DNA of 64,000 nt from Dyella thiooxydans. Its GTDB lineage: Bacteria > Pseudomonadota > Gammaproteobacteria > Xanthomonadales > Rhodanobacteraceae. The DNA lies in the NCBI RefSeq assembly GCF_001641285.1, contig NZ_CP014841.1, forward strand, positions 2,666,001 to 2,730,000. Reading direction: 5' to 3'. Under the pieces are notes generated by a model. That model saw only the letters and a list, made by a program, of their open reading frames with translations. It searched no databases and was not told the origin of the DNA. The position numbers were made by a program, and so were the translations under genes. This document shows, piece after piece, positions 11,423 through 18,089 of this stretch (position 1 is the first letter of the stretch; each line of letters begins with the position of its first letter).

Positions 11423-12211
11423 TCAGTTACGCATCAATTGGCCCGCGACCCGTGCGGCCAGCCGGCGCGGCATGAAGCGCGTGCCCTGCGCCATCAGCGC
11501 GTTGGCCCAGCCAGCGATCACTCCGGTTCGCCCCCGCAGCATCGCCGCCACGCCCTGCCGCGCCACCGTCGGCGCCTGCATGCGGGTCACCCGCTGATAC
11601 AGCGTGGGCCGCTGTCCGGAGACGGCAAAGAACTGGGTCGCGGTCACCCCCGGCGACAGTACGGTGCAGCGCACGCCGCTGCCGCGCAGCTCGGCATCGA
11701 TCGCGTAACTGAATTCCAGCACGTAGCTTTTCGCCGCCGCGTAGGCGGCGTAGTAGGGCGTGGGCTGGAACGCCCCGGTGGAGGCGACCTGCAGCACGCG
11801 TCCGAATCCGCGCCCGCGCATACCGGGCAGCACCAGCCGGGTGAGGTGGGTCAGGGCCACCACGTCGACCTCCAGCATGTCCTCCAGCTTTGGCCACGGG
11901 GTCTGGACGAACTCGCCGAACACGCCGAAACCGGCATTGTTGACCAGCACATCGATCGCAACGCCTTCGGCCGCCAGGCCTGCAATCAGCGCCTCGCGCG
12001 CTGCGGGGTCGGCCAGGTCGGCCGGCCTGACGTGGACGGTGCGACCGGACGCGCGCAGCTCCTGTGCGAGCGCCTGCATCGGCGCCTCGCTGCGGGCGAC
12101 CAGGATCAGGTCGGCACCCCGTCGGGCCAGCTCGCGGGCAAACTCGATGCCAAGTCCGCTGGAGGCGCCGGTGACCAGGGCCGTACGGCCCTGCAGGGAG
12201 GAGATGCTCAC
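11423..12211 (-). CDS. Short-chain dehydrogenase/reductase
   Basis: 262 aa from the GTG at 12211 (VSISSLQGRTALVTGASSGLG). The NAD(P)-binding TGxxxGxG is TGASSGLG; NNAG is present (LVNNAGFGVFGEF); the catalytic Ser is in VAST and the YxxxK is YAAAK. SDR of the DltE/DHRS7-like type, substrate unknown. The start overlaps the TetR stop by four bases (GTGA), so the regulator and the enzyme form one operon and the enzyme is probably the regulated product. Confidence 0.88.
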   Translation of the reverse strand: MSISSLQGRTALVTGASSGLGIEFARELARRGADLILVARSEAPMQALAQELRASGRTVHVRPADLADPAAREALIAGLAAEGVAIDVLVNNAGFGVFGEFVQTPWPKLEDMLEVDVVALTHLTRLVLPGMRGRGFGRVLQVASTGAFQPTPYYAAYAAAKSYVLEFSYAIDAELRGSGVRCTVLSPGVTATQFFAVSGQRPTLYQRVTRMQAPTVARQGVAAMLRGRTGVIAGWANALMAQGTRFMPRRLAARVAGQLMRN

Positions 12212-12834
12212 GGGTGGGACTCCTTCGCGACCTCGAGGCCGCGGATCAGGGCGCCCAGCAGGGCGCGCAATTCGTTGGGAAAGTCGATCAGCAGGCCCGC
12301 CAGCATCGCGTCGCCACGCAAGGCCTGATGCAACTCGGGCGCCGGCGCCGCCATCTGCGCCAGGCCGGGCACCACGGCCTGCAACCACAGCAGCAGACGC
12401 ACGCCGCAGCCCGGGGGCAGCTCGAGGGCAGCTTCCAGCCCGGCACCGCTGGTGGCCAGGCGCCCGGCCAGCGATCGCTTGAAGCTCACCACCTCGGCCA
12501 CCGGTACGTTCGCCTCCAGCACGACGTGCAGCAGGCCCGCCAGGCGCAGGAACATCGGCCGCGCGGACAGTTCGGCGGCGACCCAGGTGGTCCAGGCGTC
12601 GGCACTCGCGGGACCCTCGCGCAGACAGGTGTCGAGGGCATCGAACCAGGCGGCGTAGTGCTCGGCCAGCAGCGCCAGGAACAGCGCTTCGCGCGTGGGG
12701 AAATACAGGTAGGTGGTGCCCTTGGCCACGTCCGCGGCCGCGGCCACCGCGCTCATGGTGATCGTCTCGTAGGGTTGCCGCTCGAGCAGGCGCAGCGCGG
12801 CGGTGAGCAGGTCGCGCCGACGGCGCTCCTTCAT
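12208..12834 (-). CDS. TetR-family transcriptional repressor
   Basis: 208 aa from the ATG at 12834 (MKERRRRDLLTAALRLLERQ), preceded by GGACGAG. The N-terminal helix-turn-helix (ITMSAVAAAADVAKGTTYLYF) is canonical TetR; the C-terminal ligand domain is not assignable. The frame continues to an ATG at 12891, but that codon lies inside an operator and at the predicted transcription start, so the shorter start is chosen. It heads an operon with the SDR. The promoter upstream holds two copies of a 7-3-7 palindrome, so autorepression released by a ligand handled by the SDR is the likely logic. Confidence 0.88.
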   Translation of the reverse strand: MKERRRRDLLTAALRLLERQPYETITMSAVAAAADVAKGTTYLYFPTREALFLALLAEHYAAWFDALDTCLREGPASADAWTTWVAAELSARPMFLRLAGLLHVVLEANVPVAEVVSFKRSLAGRLATSGAGLEAALELPPGCGVRLLLWLQAVVPGLAQMAAPAPELHQALRGDAMLAGLLIDFPNELRALLGALIRGLEVAKESHP

Positions 12835-12882
12835 CGACTCGTCCACGGCACGACGGCCCCGGCCCAGCGGGCATGTTTTTTT

Positions 12883-12899
12883 AGTGACCATGAGTCATT
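12883..12899. promoter_or_regulatory. Operator 2, imperfect copy of operator 1
   Basis: AGTGACC-ATG-AGTCATT has the same 7-3-7 layout with two arm changes. Its centre (12891) is 21 bp from that of operator 1 (12912), that is two helical turns, placing both dimers on the same face. It covers the predicted transcription start. Confidence 0.75.
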
Positions 12900-12926
12900 T
12901 ATAAATGACCATAGGTCATTATGCAA
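12898..12926 (-). promoter_or_regulatory. Promoter of the TetR-SDR operon
   Basis: Read on the minus strand: -35 TTGCAT (12921-12926), a 17-bp spacer and -10 TATAAA (12898-12903). Transcription would begin near 12891. The spacer is exactly the 17-bp palindrome annotated separately. Confidence 0.8.
12904..12920. promoter_or_regulatory. Operator 1, perfect 7-3-7 palindrome
   Basis: AATGACC-ATA-GGTCATT fills the whole spacer between -35 and -10 of the TetR promoter. A bound TetR dimer would block RNA polymerase directly. Confidence 0.82.
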
Positions 12927-12996
12927 TCGCGACTTGCGCCCCGACCCACGCGCTACCATGTAGCGCTATCCCACTTCCTGAACCGGAAACGCGCCC

Positions 12997-13893
12997 ATGT
13001 CCCTCGATCCCGCCACCCGCGACCGCATCCAGTCCCTGCTCAGCGAGCACCGCGTGGTGCTGTTCATGAAGGGCACCCGCCAGCAGCCGATGTGCGGCTT
13101 TTCGGCCGCCGCCACCAATACGCTGAACGAGCTGCTGGAGGACTATCACACGGTCAACGTGCTGGAAGATCCGGCGATCCGCGAGGGCATCAAGATCTAC
13201 GGCGAGTGGCCCACCATCCCGCAGCTCTACGTCGAGGGCGAACTGGTCGGCGGCTCGGACATCATCCGCCAGATGTACACCAGCGGTGAGCTGCACAACC
13301 TGTTCGGCGCGGCACCGCCGGACCGCACACCACCGGAGATCACCATCACCGACAAGGCCGCCGAGATGATCCGCCAGGGCACCGCCGATGCGCAGGGCGT
13401 GGTGATCCACCTGGAGATCGGCCCGGATTTCAGCGCCGGGTTCCAGCTCGCCGCGGCCGGCGACTTCGACATCGTGGCCGAGTCCAATGGACTGCGTATC
13501 CACTTCGACCCGGCCAGCGCACAGCGTGCCAAGGGCATCGTGATCGACTGGGTATCCACCGTGCAGGGCGAGGGCCTGAGCCTGAAGTTCCCGGGCGCGC
13601 AGCAGGTGCACGACATGAGCGTGCAGGAGCTGCGCCAGCGGCTGGCCGATGGCAGCCTCGTCCTGGTGGACGTGCGCCCGGCGGCCGCCCGCGCCATGCT
13701 GCCCTCGCTGCCACAAGCGCGCATCCTGGAAGACGAGGGCTACGACGCGTTTGCCGCACTGCCCAAGGACACGCCGATCGCCTTCGTCTGCCAGCGGGGC
13801 ATCTCCAGCCGGGGGGTCGCCGAGCGCTTCGCCTCGCACGGCTTCAGCCAGATCTTCAACGTGGAAGGCGGCATGGAAGCCTGGGCGGCCTAG
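12997..13893 (+). CDS. CGFS monothiol glutaredoxin fused to A-type-like and rhodanese domains
   Basis: 298 aa in three modules. Residues 1-105: Grx4/GrxD-type glutaredoxin with the CGFS motif (C33) and the KGT and WPTIPQLY glutathione-binding blocks. Residues about 110-195: an IscA/HesB-like fold that contains no cysteine, so the three Fe-S ligands of true A-type carriers are absent. Residues about 205-298: rhodanese with active-site Cys in CQRGISSR. Such fusions occur in xanthomonads. The role is probably Fe-S cluster trafficking or persulfide handling in the cytoplasm. The stop codon TAG is part of the CTAG target where the IS481-type element inserted, so the coding region is intact. Confidence 0.93.
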   Translation: MSLDPATRDRIQSLLSEHRVVLFMKGTRQQPMCGFSAAATNTLNELLEDYHTVNVLEDPAIREGIKIYGEWPTIPQLYVEGELVGGSDIIRQMYTSGELHNLFGAAPPDRTPPEITITDKAAEMIRQGTADAQGVVIHLEIGPDFSAGFQLAAAGDFDIVAESNGLRIHFDPASAQRAKGIVIDWVSTVQGEGLSLKFPGAQQVHDMSVQELRQRLADGSLVLVDVRPAAARAMLPSLPQARILEDEGYDAFAALPKDTPIAFVCQRGISSRGVAERFASHGFSQIFNVEGGMEAWAA

Positions 13894-14260
13894 CTGTGGA
13901 GCTTCAATAGGTTGTTTTGGCTGAGCATCAGTCGAGACACGGGCGGGCGGCCCCCGAGAGCACTGTGTGGACGGTGACAGTTGTAGTGGTGAAGCCACTC
14001 CTGGAGCGCCTCGCTGCGCTCTTGCGAGGTGACATAGCTGGCCGCGTAAGCCCACTCACGCGGCGCCGTCTGGATAAAGCGCTCGGCCTTGCCGTTGGTC
14101 TGGGGCGTATAGGGCTGGGTATACAGATGGCGCAGCTACTGGCGCCGGCAGGCGTCGGCAAAGTCCCGAGAGCGATAGGCCGAGCCGTTATCGGTCATCA
14201 CACGCTGCACGCGGATGCCGCAGGCGCGGTAGTGCTTGACCACCTGCTCCAGGAACGCCG
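13890..14260 (-). pseudogene. IS481-type transposase, C-terminal part
   Basis: Reads in frame with the N-terminal part once the inserted IS and one ACGT copy are removed. Visible: VMTDNGSAYRSRDF (second catalytic Asp), then TAG at 14136-14138, then LRHLYTQPYTPQTNGKAERF (catalytic Glu in KAERF) and HHYNCHRPHSALGG. The amber codon falls between the second Asp and the Glu of the DDE triad, so the transposase would be dead even without the insertion. The terminal TAG lies in the left CTAG, which also supplies the stop codon of the convergent glutaredoxin-fusion gene. Confidence 0.9.
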
Positions 14261-14264
14261 ACGT
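14261..14264. repeat. Target duplication of the IS3 element, left copy (ACGT)
   Basis: Matches ACGT at 15445-15448 on the other side of the element. ACGT is itself palindromic, so the exact boundary could shift, but a 4-bp duplication with CCCCCC/GGGGGG ends is the simplest reading. Confidence 0.75.
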
Positions 14265-14303
14265 CCCCCCGCTTTGAGTAGCGGGTCGGTTTAGAGTCCT
14301 GAG

Positions 14304-15098
14304 CTACTTTAACTGCTTCGCGTAAGCGGCTGGTGTCAGCCCGCCCAGCGCCTTCTTCGGTCGCTCCTCGTTGTATTCCCGCCGCCAGCGTTCGATCTCG
14401 GTGCGGGCGTGCAGCAGGCTGGGAAACCAGTGTTCGTTGAGGCATTCGTCGCGCAAGCGGCCGTTGAACGATTCGATGTAGGCGTTCTGGTTGGGCTTGC
14501 CTGGTTCGATCAAACGCAGTTGCACGCCACGTTCGTGCGCCCAGGCGACCATCGCCTTGCCGCAGAACTCCTTGCCGTTGTCGGTGCGGATCGTCTTGGG
14601 CAGGCCGCGAATGAGCCCCAGGCGATCCAGCACGCGCGTCACACCGAGGCCGGAGATGGCTCGTTCGACTTCGATGCCCACCGACTCATGCGTGGCGTCG
14701 TCGACGATGGTCAGGCACTTGAGGACGCGGGCGTCGGCGGTCCGATCGAACACGAAGTCCATCGACCACACCTCGTTGGGCGCCGATGGACGACACAGCG
14801 GCTGCCGCTCGCTCACCGGCACCTTCTTCCGCTTGCGCCGGCGCACTTGCAGCCGCTCCTCCCGATACAACCGCTCCACACGCTTGTAGTTCACCGGCTC
14901 GCCGCCCTCCTGCCGAAGCTTCAGGTGGATCATCCCCACGCCGTAGCGCTTGTGCCGCTGCGCCAGCTCCACGATCCGCCGTCGCAGCGCCACGTTGCGG
15001 TCTAGCTGCGCCTGATACCGGTACGCGCTGGCGCTCATGCCCACCACGCGCAGCGCGCACCGCTCGCTCAACCCCTTGTCGATCATCTGGCGCACCAA
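14304..15098 (-). CDS. IS3-family transposase OrfB (DDE integrase)
   Basis: 264 aa from the TTG at 15098, but in IS3 elements it is normally made as an OrfAB fusion. The frame is open upstream through the A7 slip site, so a -1 shift gives [16 protein letters not shown]. Catalytic residues: Asp in WSMDFVFD, Asp in IRTDNGKEF, Glu in [15 protein letters not shown]. The HTH_21 block ([16 protein letters not shown]) and C-terminal [12 protein letters not shown] are family-typical. No internal stop is present. Confidence 0.94.
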   Translation of the reverse strand: MVRQMIDKGLSERCALRVVGMSASAYRYQAQLDRNVALRRRIVELAQRHKRYGVGMIHLKLRQEGGEPVNYKRVERLYREERLQVRRRKRKKVPVSERQPLCRPSAPNEVWSMDFVFDRTADARVLKCLTIVDDATHESVGIEVERAISGLGVTRVLDRLGLIRGLPKTIRTDNGKEFCGKAMVAWAHERGVQLRLIEPGKPNQNAYIESFNGRLRDECLNEHWFPSLLHARTEIERWRREYNEERPKKALGGLTPAAYAKQLK

Positions 15099-15118
15099 CG
15101 CTCGCCGGGCTGGTGCGC

Positions 15119-15388
15119 CTACGGTTTTTTTCGCAGGACGTCCTTGATCACCTCGTTCTCAAGCATCTGCTCGGCCAGCAGCTTCTTCAGCCGCGTGTTC
15201 TCCGTCTCCAGCTCCTTCAGGCGCTTGGCGTCCGGAACGCTCATGCCGCCGAACTTGCTGCGCCACAGGTAGTAGGAGGCCTCGCTGAAGCCGTGCTTGC
15301 GGCACAGCTCCTTGATCGGCAAGCCGGCATCCGCCTCACGCAGGAAGCCGATGATCTGTTCCTCGGAAAAGCGCTTCTTCACGTCCAA
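15119..15388 (-). CDS. IS3-family transposase OrfA
   Basis: 89 aa: N-terminal HTH_8-type transposase domain ([37 protein letters not shown]) and a leucine-zipper-like tail ([20 protein letters not shown]) that multimerises OrfA/OrfAB. It ends CGA AAA AAA CCG TAG; the A7 run at 15125-15131 is a slippery site for -1 frameshifting into orfB. Confidence 0.94.
   Translation of the reverse strand: MDVKKRFSEEQIIGFLREADAGLPIKELCRKHGFSEASYYLWRSKFGGMSVPDAKRLKELETENTRLKKLLAEQMLENEVIKDVLRKKP
15125..15131 (-). other. Programmed -1 frameshift site in the IS3 element
   Basis: A7 on the coding strand overlaps the last sense codons of orfA (CGA AAA AAA CCG). Slipping back one base after the two AAA codons enters the orfB frame, giving the OrfAB transposase; this is the usual IS3 mechanism. 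Confidence 0.78.
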
Positions 15389-15444
15389 TCTCCTTCGGTT
15401 GGGGGATTGGACTCCAAACAGCAGTGCTACTCAAAACCGGGGGG

Positions 15445-15448
15445 ACGT
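15445..15448. repeat. Target duplication of the IS3 element, right copy (ACGT)
   Basis: Second copy of the 4-bp direct repeat flanking the IS3-type element. Deleting one copy rejoins the IS481 transposase in frame (codons ...GCG TCG ACG | TCG GCG TTC...). Confidence 0.75.
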
Positions 15449-16021
15449 CGACGCCACCGCGCTCTCCTTGCGCTCATCCTCGGCCATCATGACCAGGGAG
15501 GCGCGCGAATGGTCGTCGATGGCCACGTGGGCGAACTCCCAGCCGATGCCGCGCACTCGATCTCGGCGGTTGCCCGTCACCCGATGGCTGGGCCGCTCGA
15601 TGCGCCCGAGCTTCTTGGTATCCAGGTGAATCAGCTCACCTGCGGCCGCGCGCTCGTAGCGCAGGACCGGTGGCTGCGGCTCAAGCTCACGCCAACGGCT
15701 CAATCGCGCCCGCCGTAGTACCCGCGACACGGTGGCCGCTGACAGGCCCATTGTGATGGCGATCCAGCGGCCGCTACGGCGCTGCCGGCGCAAGGCCTCG
15801 ATCTGTGCGCGCGGCTCAACGGTCACGGCGCGCGGACTGCGAAGCGGGCGGCTGCTTCGGTCAGCCGGGCTTTCGCCCTGCCTGAAACACCGCCACCACT
15901 TGCGCACCGTCGTTTCGGACAAGCCCATCGCCTGAGCTACCGCGGCGACCCGCTGGCCCGCTTGTAGGCGTTGGATAAGCACCTCTCGACCCCTGGGCGT
16001 CAGGCGCACACTCTTGTGCAT
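15449..16021 (-). pseudogene. IS481-type transposase, N-terminal part
   Basis: Starts with ATG at 16021. The first 60 residues hold a helix-turn-helix (RVAAVAQAMGLSETTVRKWWRCF); a second HTH-like block (GLSAATVSRVLRRA) follows. The first catalytic Asp is in ELIHLDTKKLGRI and the next block is HVAIDDHSRA. The frame runs into the inserted IS3-type element and stops in its terminal repeat at 15431. Confidence 0.9.
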
Positions 16022-16189
16022 GTTGTTCCCCTCGCGGATGGAAGCTGTGTGTTTGGCGACATCAGCTTCGCCCTCCGGTCAGAGGGGAACAACCTCTTGA
16101 AACATCAGAACTAGATCGCCCCAAGTGTGTCGTGCTACTAACGCGTCATGGTGCCAAGCCCCATTTTATTGAATCAAACCCTTGACCGA

Positions 16190-17686
16190 TCATCGCGGCA
16201 AGTCTCTGCGCTCGACGACTTCCCGGAGCGGGCGCAGCTTAGTTTCATAGCGACGCCATCTACCCGAGGCATCCCGATAAAGCGGACGCCTCACCTGCCA
16301 GTAGCTTGCTGTCTTGACGGTGTTTGAAAGCTCGTGGAAACGCAGACAGCCGGGCCACCATTCGAGGCCGAGGAAGTCCAGCGCCGACGCCAAAACATCC
16401 TTTGGCGCCAAGACTAGCGAGTCGTAGTCAACGTCGTGGATGGATTCCGGATACAGGCTTTTCCAGTGCTCCATCATTCGACGATACTGCATGTAATAGT
16501 GGCCGATATCCTGTAGATCCGTCGCATAGGGCGCTACCCGCGGATCGAGGTGCTGCATGAAGATCGATAGCCCATTGTCGAGCGGGTGGCGCACCGTATG
16601 CAGAATTTTTGCCCTTGGAAACAGGTGCTTGATCAAACCAACAAGCAGGAAGTTGTCAGGCCGCTTGTCAGAGACATAGGCAGCCCCTTCTGTTGTTGAT
16701 GGGAGCTTGCGCAATGCATCCAAGTAGCCCCCAGACAGCTCATCCAGCCTAACCTCGGTAATGGCGGCCATGGAGGACGGGAAGGGCGAAAGCTGTCCAC
16801 TCACCATGCGCGGCAGAATATCCAGTTCCCCGGCGGCACAGATCAGCGGATGCGCTGCCAAGGCCTGCTCGAGCAAGGTCGAGCCGGAGCGGAACATGCC
16901 GCAGATGAACACGGGCTGCGGCCCCGGCTGCAGCGGCCGGTCCGCCACCGGGAGATTGAACTGCGCAATCAACGCGTCGACGAATCGCTCCTGGCTACGC
17001 CGGTCATATCCGGGCGCTTGTTGACGACAACACGCATTCGCGCGCGTGAACGCCTCGAACGCCAGGTCAACAGACGAAAGGTGCTCGTGAGCCTGACCCA
17101 ATGCAAACCAGAGGTTGGCTCGCGTCTGCGGATCGCGCGCAGACTCCGCCGCCTCACGCAGGATCCCCAACTGGGGCGCATCCGGATGGTCCGGACGCTT
17201 CAAATGCGCCAATCGAGCTAATGCCTCTGGCCGGCGGACGTCTTCAGGTCCGCCCTCCGCCAGCAGCACCCTTTCGTAGCACGCAACCGCCTTTTCACGA
17301 TCGCCGCACTCCTCATGAAGCAGGCCAAGATTGAGCCATGCGGGTATGTAGTCCGGGCGTATGGCAAGCGCAGCAAGCAACTCCCCCTTGGCTAGTTCGT
17401 CCCTGCGCAAGTGATCGGAATAGATCACAGCGCGATTAAGATGGACTTCCTGCGGGTCACCCACCCCCGCCCGCAAGGCACCGTCGTAGGCCGAAAGCGC
17501 GTCCTCGAAGCGGCCCAACGCTTTGAGCGCATAGCCCAAGTTGTACCAGACATCTGCGTTCGAAACGTCCCTTGAGAGTATCCCCCGGTAGGCGTCGGCG
17601 GCCTCCGCATACCTACCTGCACGAAGCAGCGCGTCGGCGCTGCGACAAGAACCCACAAGCTGTGGATCAAGTGGAAATCGATTCAT
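16190..17686 (-). CDS. TPR-containing sulfotransferase
   Basis: 498 aa from ATG 17686 (MNRFPLDPQLVGSCRSADALL). The frame is open to 17974, but those extra 96 codons are low in conserved character and contain a 19-bp palindrome, so the inner start is preferred. Residues about 10-260 are tetratricopeptide repeats (LLRAGRYAEAADAYRGIL, WYNLGYALKALGRFEDAL). The C-terminal half is a sulfotransferase: the PAPS 5-prime phosphosulfate loop is GMFRSGSTLLEQ, and the 3-prime phosphate region includes TVRHPLDNGLSIF; DKRPDNF is also present. TPR-sulfotransferases commonly sit next to TonB-dependent receptors in xanthomonads, as here. The acceptor is unknown. Confidence 0.87.
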   Translation of the reverse strand: MNRFPLDPQLVGSCRSADALLRAGRYAEAADAYRGILSRDVSNADVWYNLGYALKALGRFEDALSAYDGALRAGVGDPQEVHLNRAVIYSDHLRRDELAKGELLAALAIRPDYIPAWLNLGLLHEECGDREKAVACYERVLLAEGGPEDVRRPEALARLAHLKRPDHPDAPQLGILREAAESARDPQTRANLWFALGQAHEHLSSVDLAFEAFTRANACCRQQAPGYDRRSQERFVDALIAQFNLPVADRPLQPGPQPVFICGMFRSGSTLLEQALAAHPLICAAGELDILPRMVSGQLSPFPSSMAAITEVRLDELSGGYLDALRKLPSTTEGAAYVSDKRPDNFLLVGLIKHLFPRAKILHTVRHPLDNGLSIFMQHLDPRVAPYATDLQDIGHYYMQYRRMMEHWKSLYPESIHDVDYDSLVLAPKDVLASALDFLGLEWWPGCLRFHELSNTVKTASYWQVRRPLYRDASGRWRRYETKLRPLREVVERRDLPR

Positions 17687-18036
17687 AACCATCGCTGCCT
17701 GAAAAAGATCGATGGAATCCTGGATGGAGTCGTCAGTGGCTCCGGGGTTCTGCTCCGCTCCCACAGACGGCTTGATTGAAGCTGAAAACGCTCGATCGGA
17801 TCGAGCGACTCTACGCCGCATACGAGGGTTGTGGAACCATTTGAGGTAGTCAAACAGGTCGGCCCGCGCATCGATCCGGGACTGGCAGCAACAGTGGCGC
17901 ACCTGCTCGCGCTTGAGCAGGCCGCAGAGGCCCCCATAGGCTGCGTTGTCGGCACGATGGCTGACTGCGCTCAATCTGCCCCCCCCAGAGCATTCCCGCC
18001 CACGAATTTCTGATACGTACCGCTGATGAGCTGGCC
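17687..18036. other. Gap between TonB-receptor terminator and sulfotransferase gene
   Basis: About 350 bp. It probably contains the sulfotransferase promoter. A perfect 19-bp palindrome lies at 17789-17807. An open frame continuous with the sulfotransferase crosses 17687-17974, but its residues look non-coding (Cys triplet CCCQ, Arg runs) and I do not annotate it as protein. Confidence 0.5.
17789..17807. promoter_or_regulatory. Perfect palindrome upstream of the sulfotransferase gene
   Basis: CGCTCGAT-CGG-ATCGAGCG, 8-3-8, about 100 bp upstream of the chosen start. It is operator-sized; which protein binds is unknown. Confidence 0.5.
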
Positions 18037-18067
18037 AAAAAAAAGCGGCGGGCCGAAGCCCGCCGCC
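18037..18067 (-). terminator. Intrinsic terminator of the TonB-receptor gene
   Basis: On the minus strand: 8-bp GC stem CGGCGGGC/GCCCGCCG with a 4-nt loop (18046-18065), followed by eight T residues (18037-18044). It lies 22-50 bp after the receptor stop and separates it from the sulfotransferase gene. Confidence 0.92.
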
Positions 18068-18089
18068 CGATGCAGCATTTCCAGCTAGA

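Larger units (their letters stand above)
14265..15444 (-). mobile_element. IS3-family insertion sequence nested in the IS481 element
   Basis: 1180 bp with terminal inverted repeats beginning CCCCCCG, sharing TTTGAGTAG and, further in, GAGTCC. It carries overlapping orfA/orfB on the minus strand. A 4-bp direct repeat ACGT flanks it (14261-14264, 15445-15448), within the 3-5 bp size known for IS3. Removing the element and one ACGT restores the IS481 reading frame exactly. Both open reading frames are intact, so it may still be mobile. The subgroup (IS407/IS51-like) is a guess. Confidence 0.92.
13894..16110 (-). mobile_element. IS481-family insertion sequence, interrupted and decayed
   Basis: Bounded by CTAG on both sides (13890-13893 and 16111-16114), the target preference known for IS481. 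Imperfect terminal inverted repeats share TTCAA-x-AGGTTGTT just inside both ends (left near 13902-13915, right near 16092-16105). Without the nested IS3-type element and its duplicated target the element is about 1.03 kb, normal for the family. The transposase runs on the minus strand and is broken by the insertion and by an in-frame TAG. Confidence 0.88.

Noticed and set aside
12835-12891. N-terminal extension of the TetR protein (19 codons)
   Set aside because: The ATG at 12891 lies in an operator and at the predicted transcription start and lacks a ribosome site; the ATG at 12834 has one.
13917-14294. Plus-strand ORF across the IS481 remnant
   Set aside because: Antisense of the transposase C-terminus; the minus strand carries the recognisable catalytic motifs.
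17687-17974. 96-codon extension of the sulfotransferase
   Set aside because: Contains a 19-bp palindrome, a Cys triplet and Arg runs without conserved character; homologue-like sequence begins at MNRFPLD.
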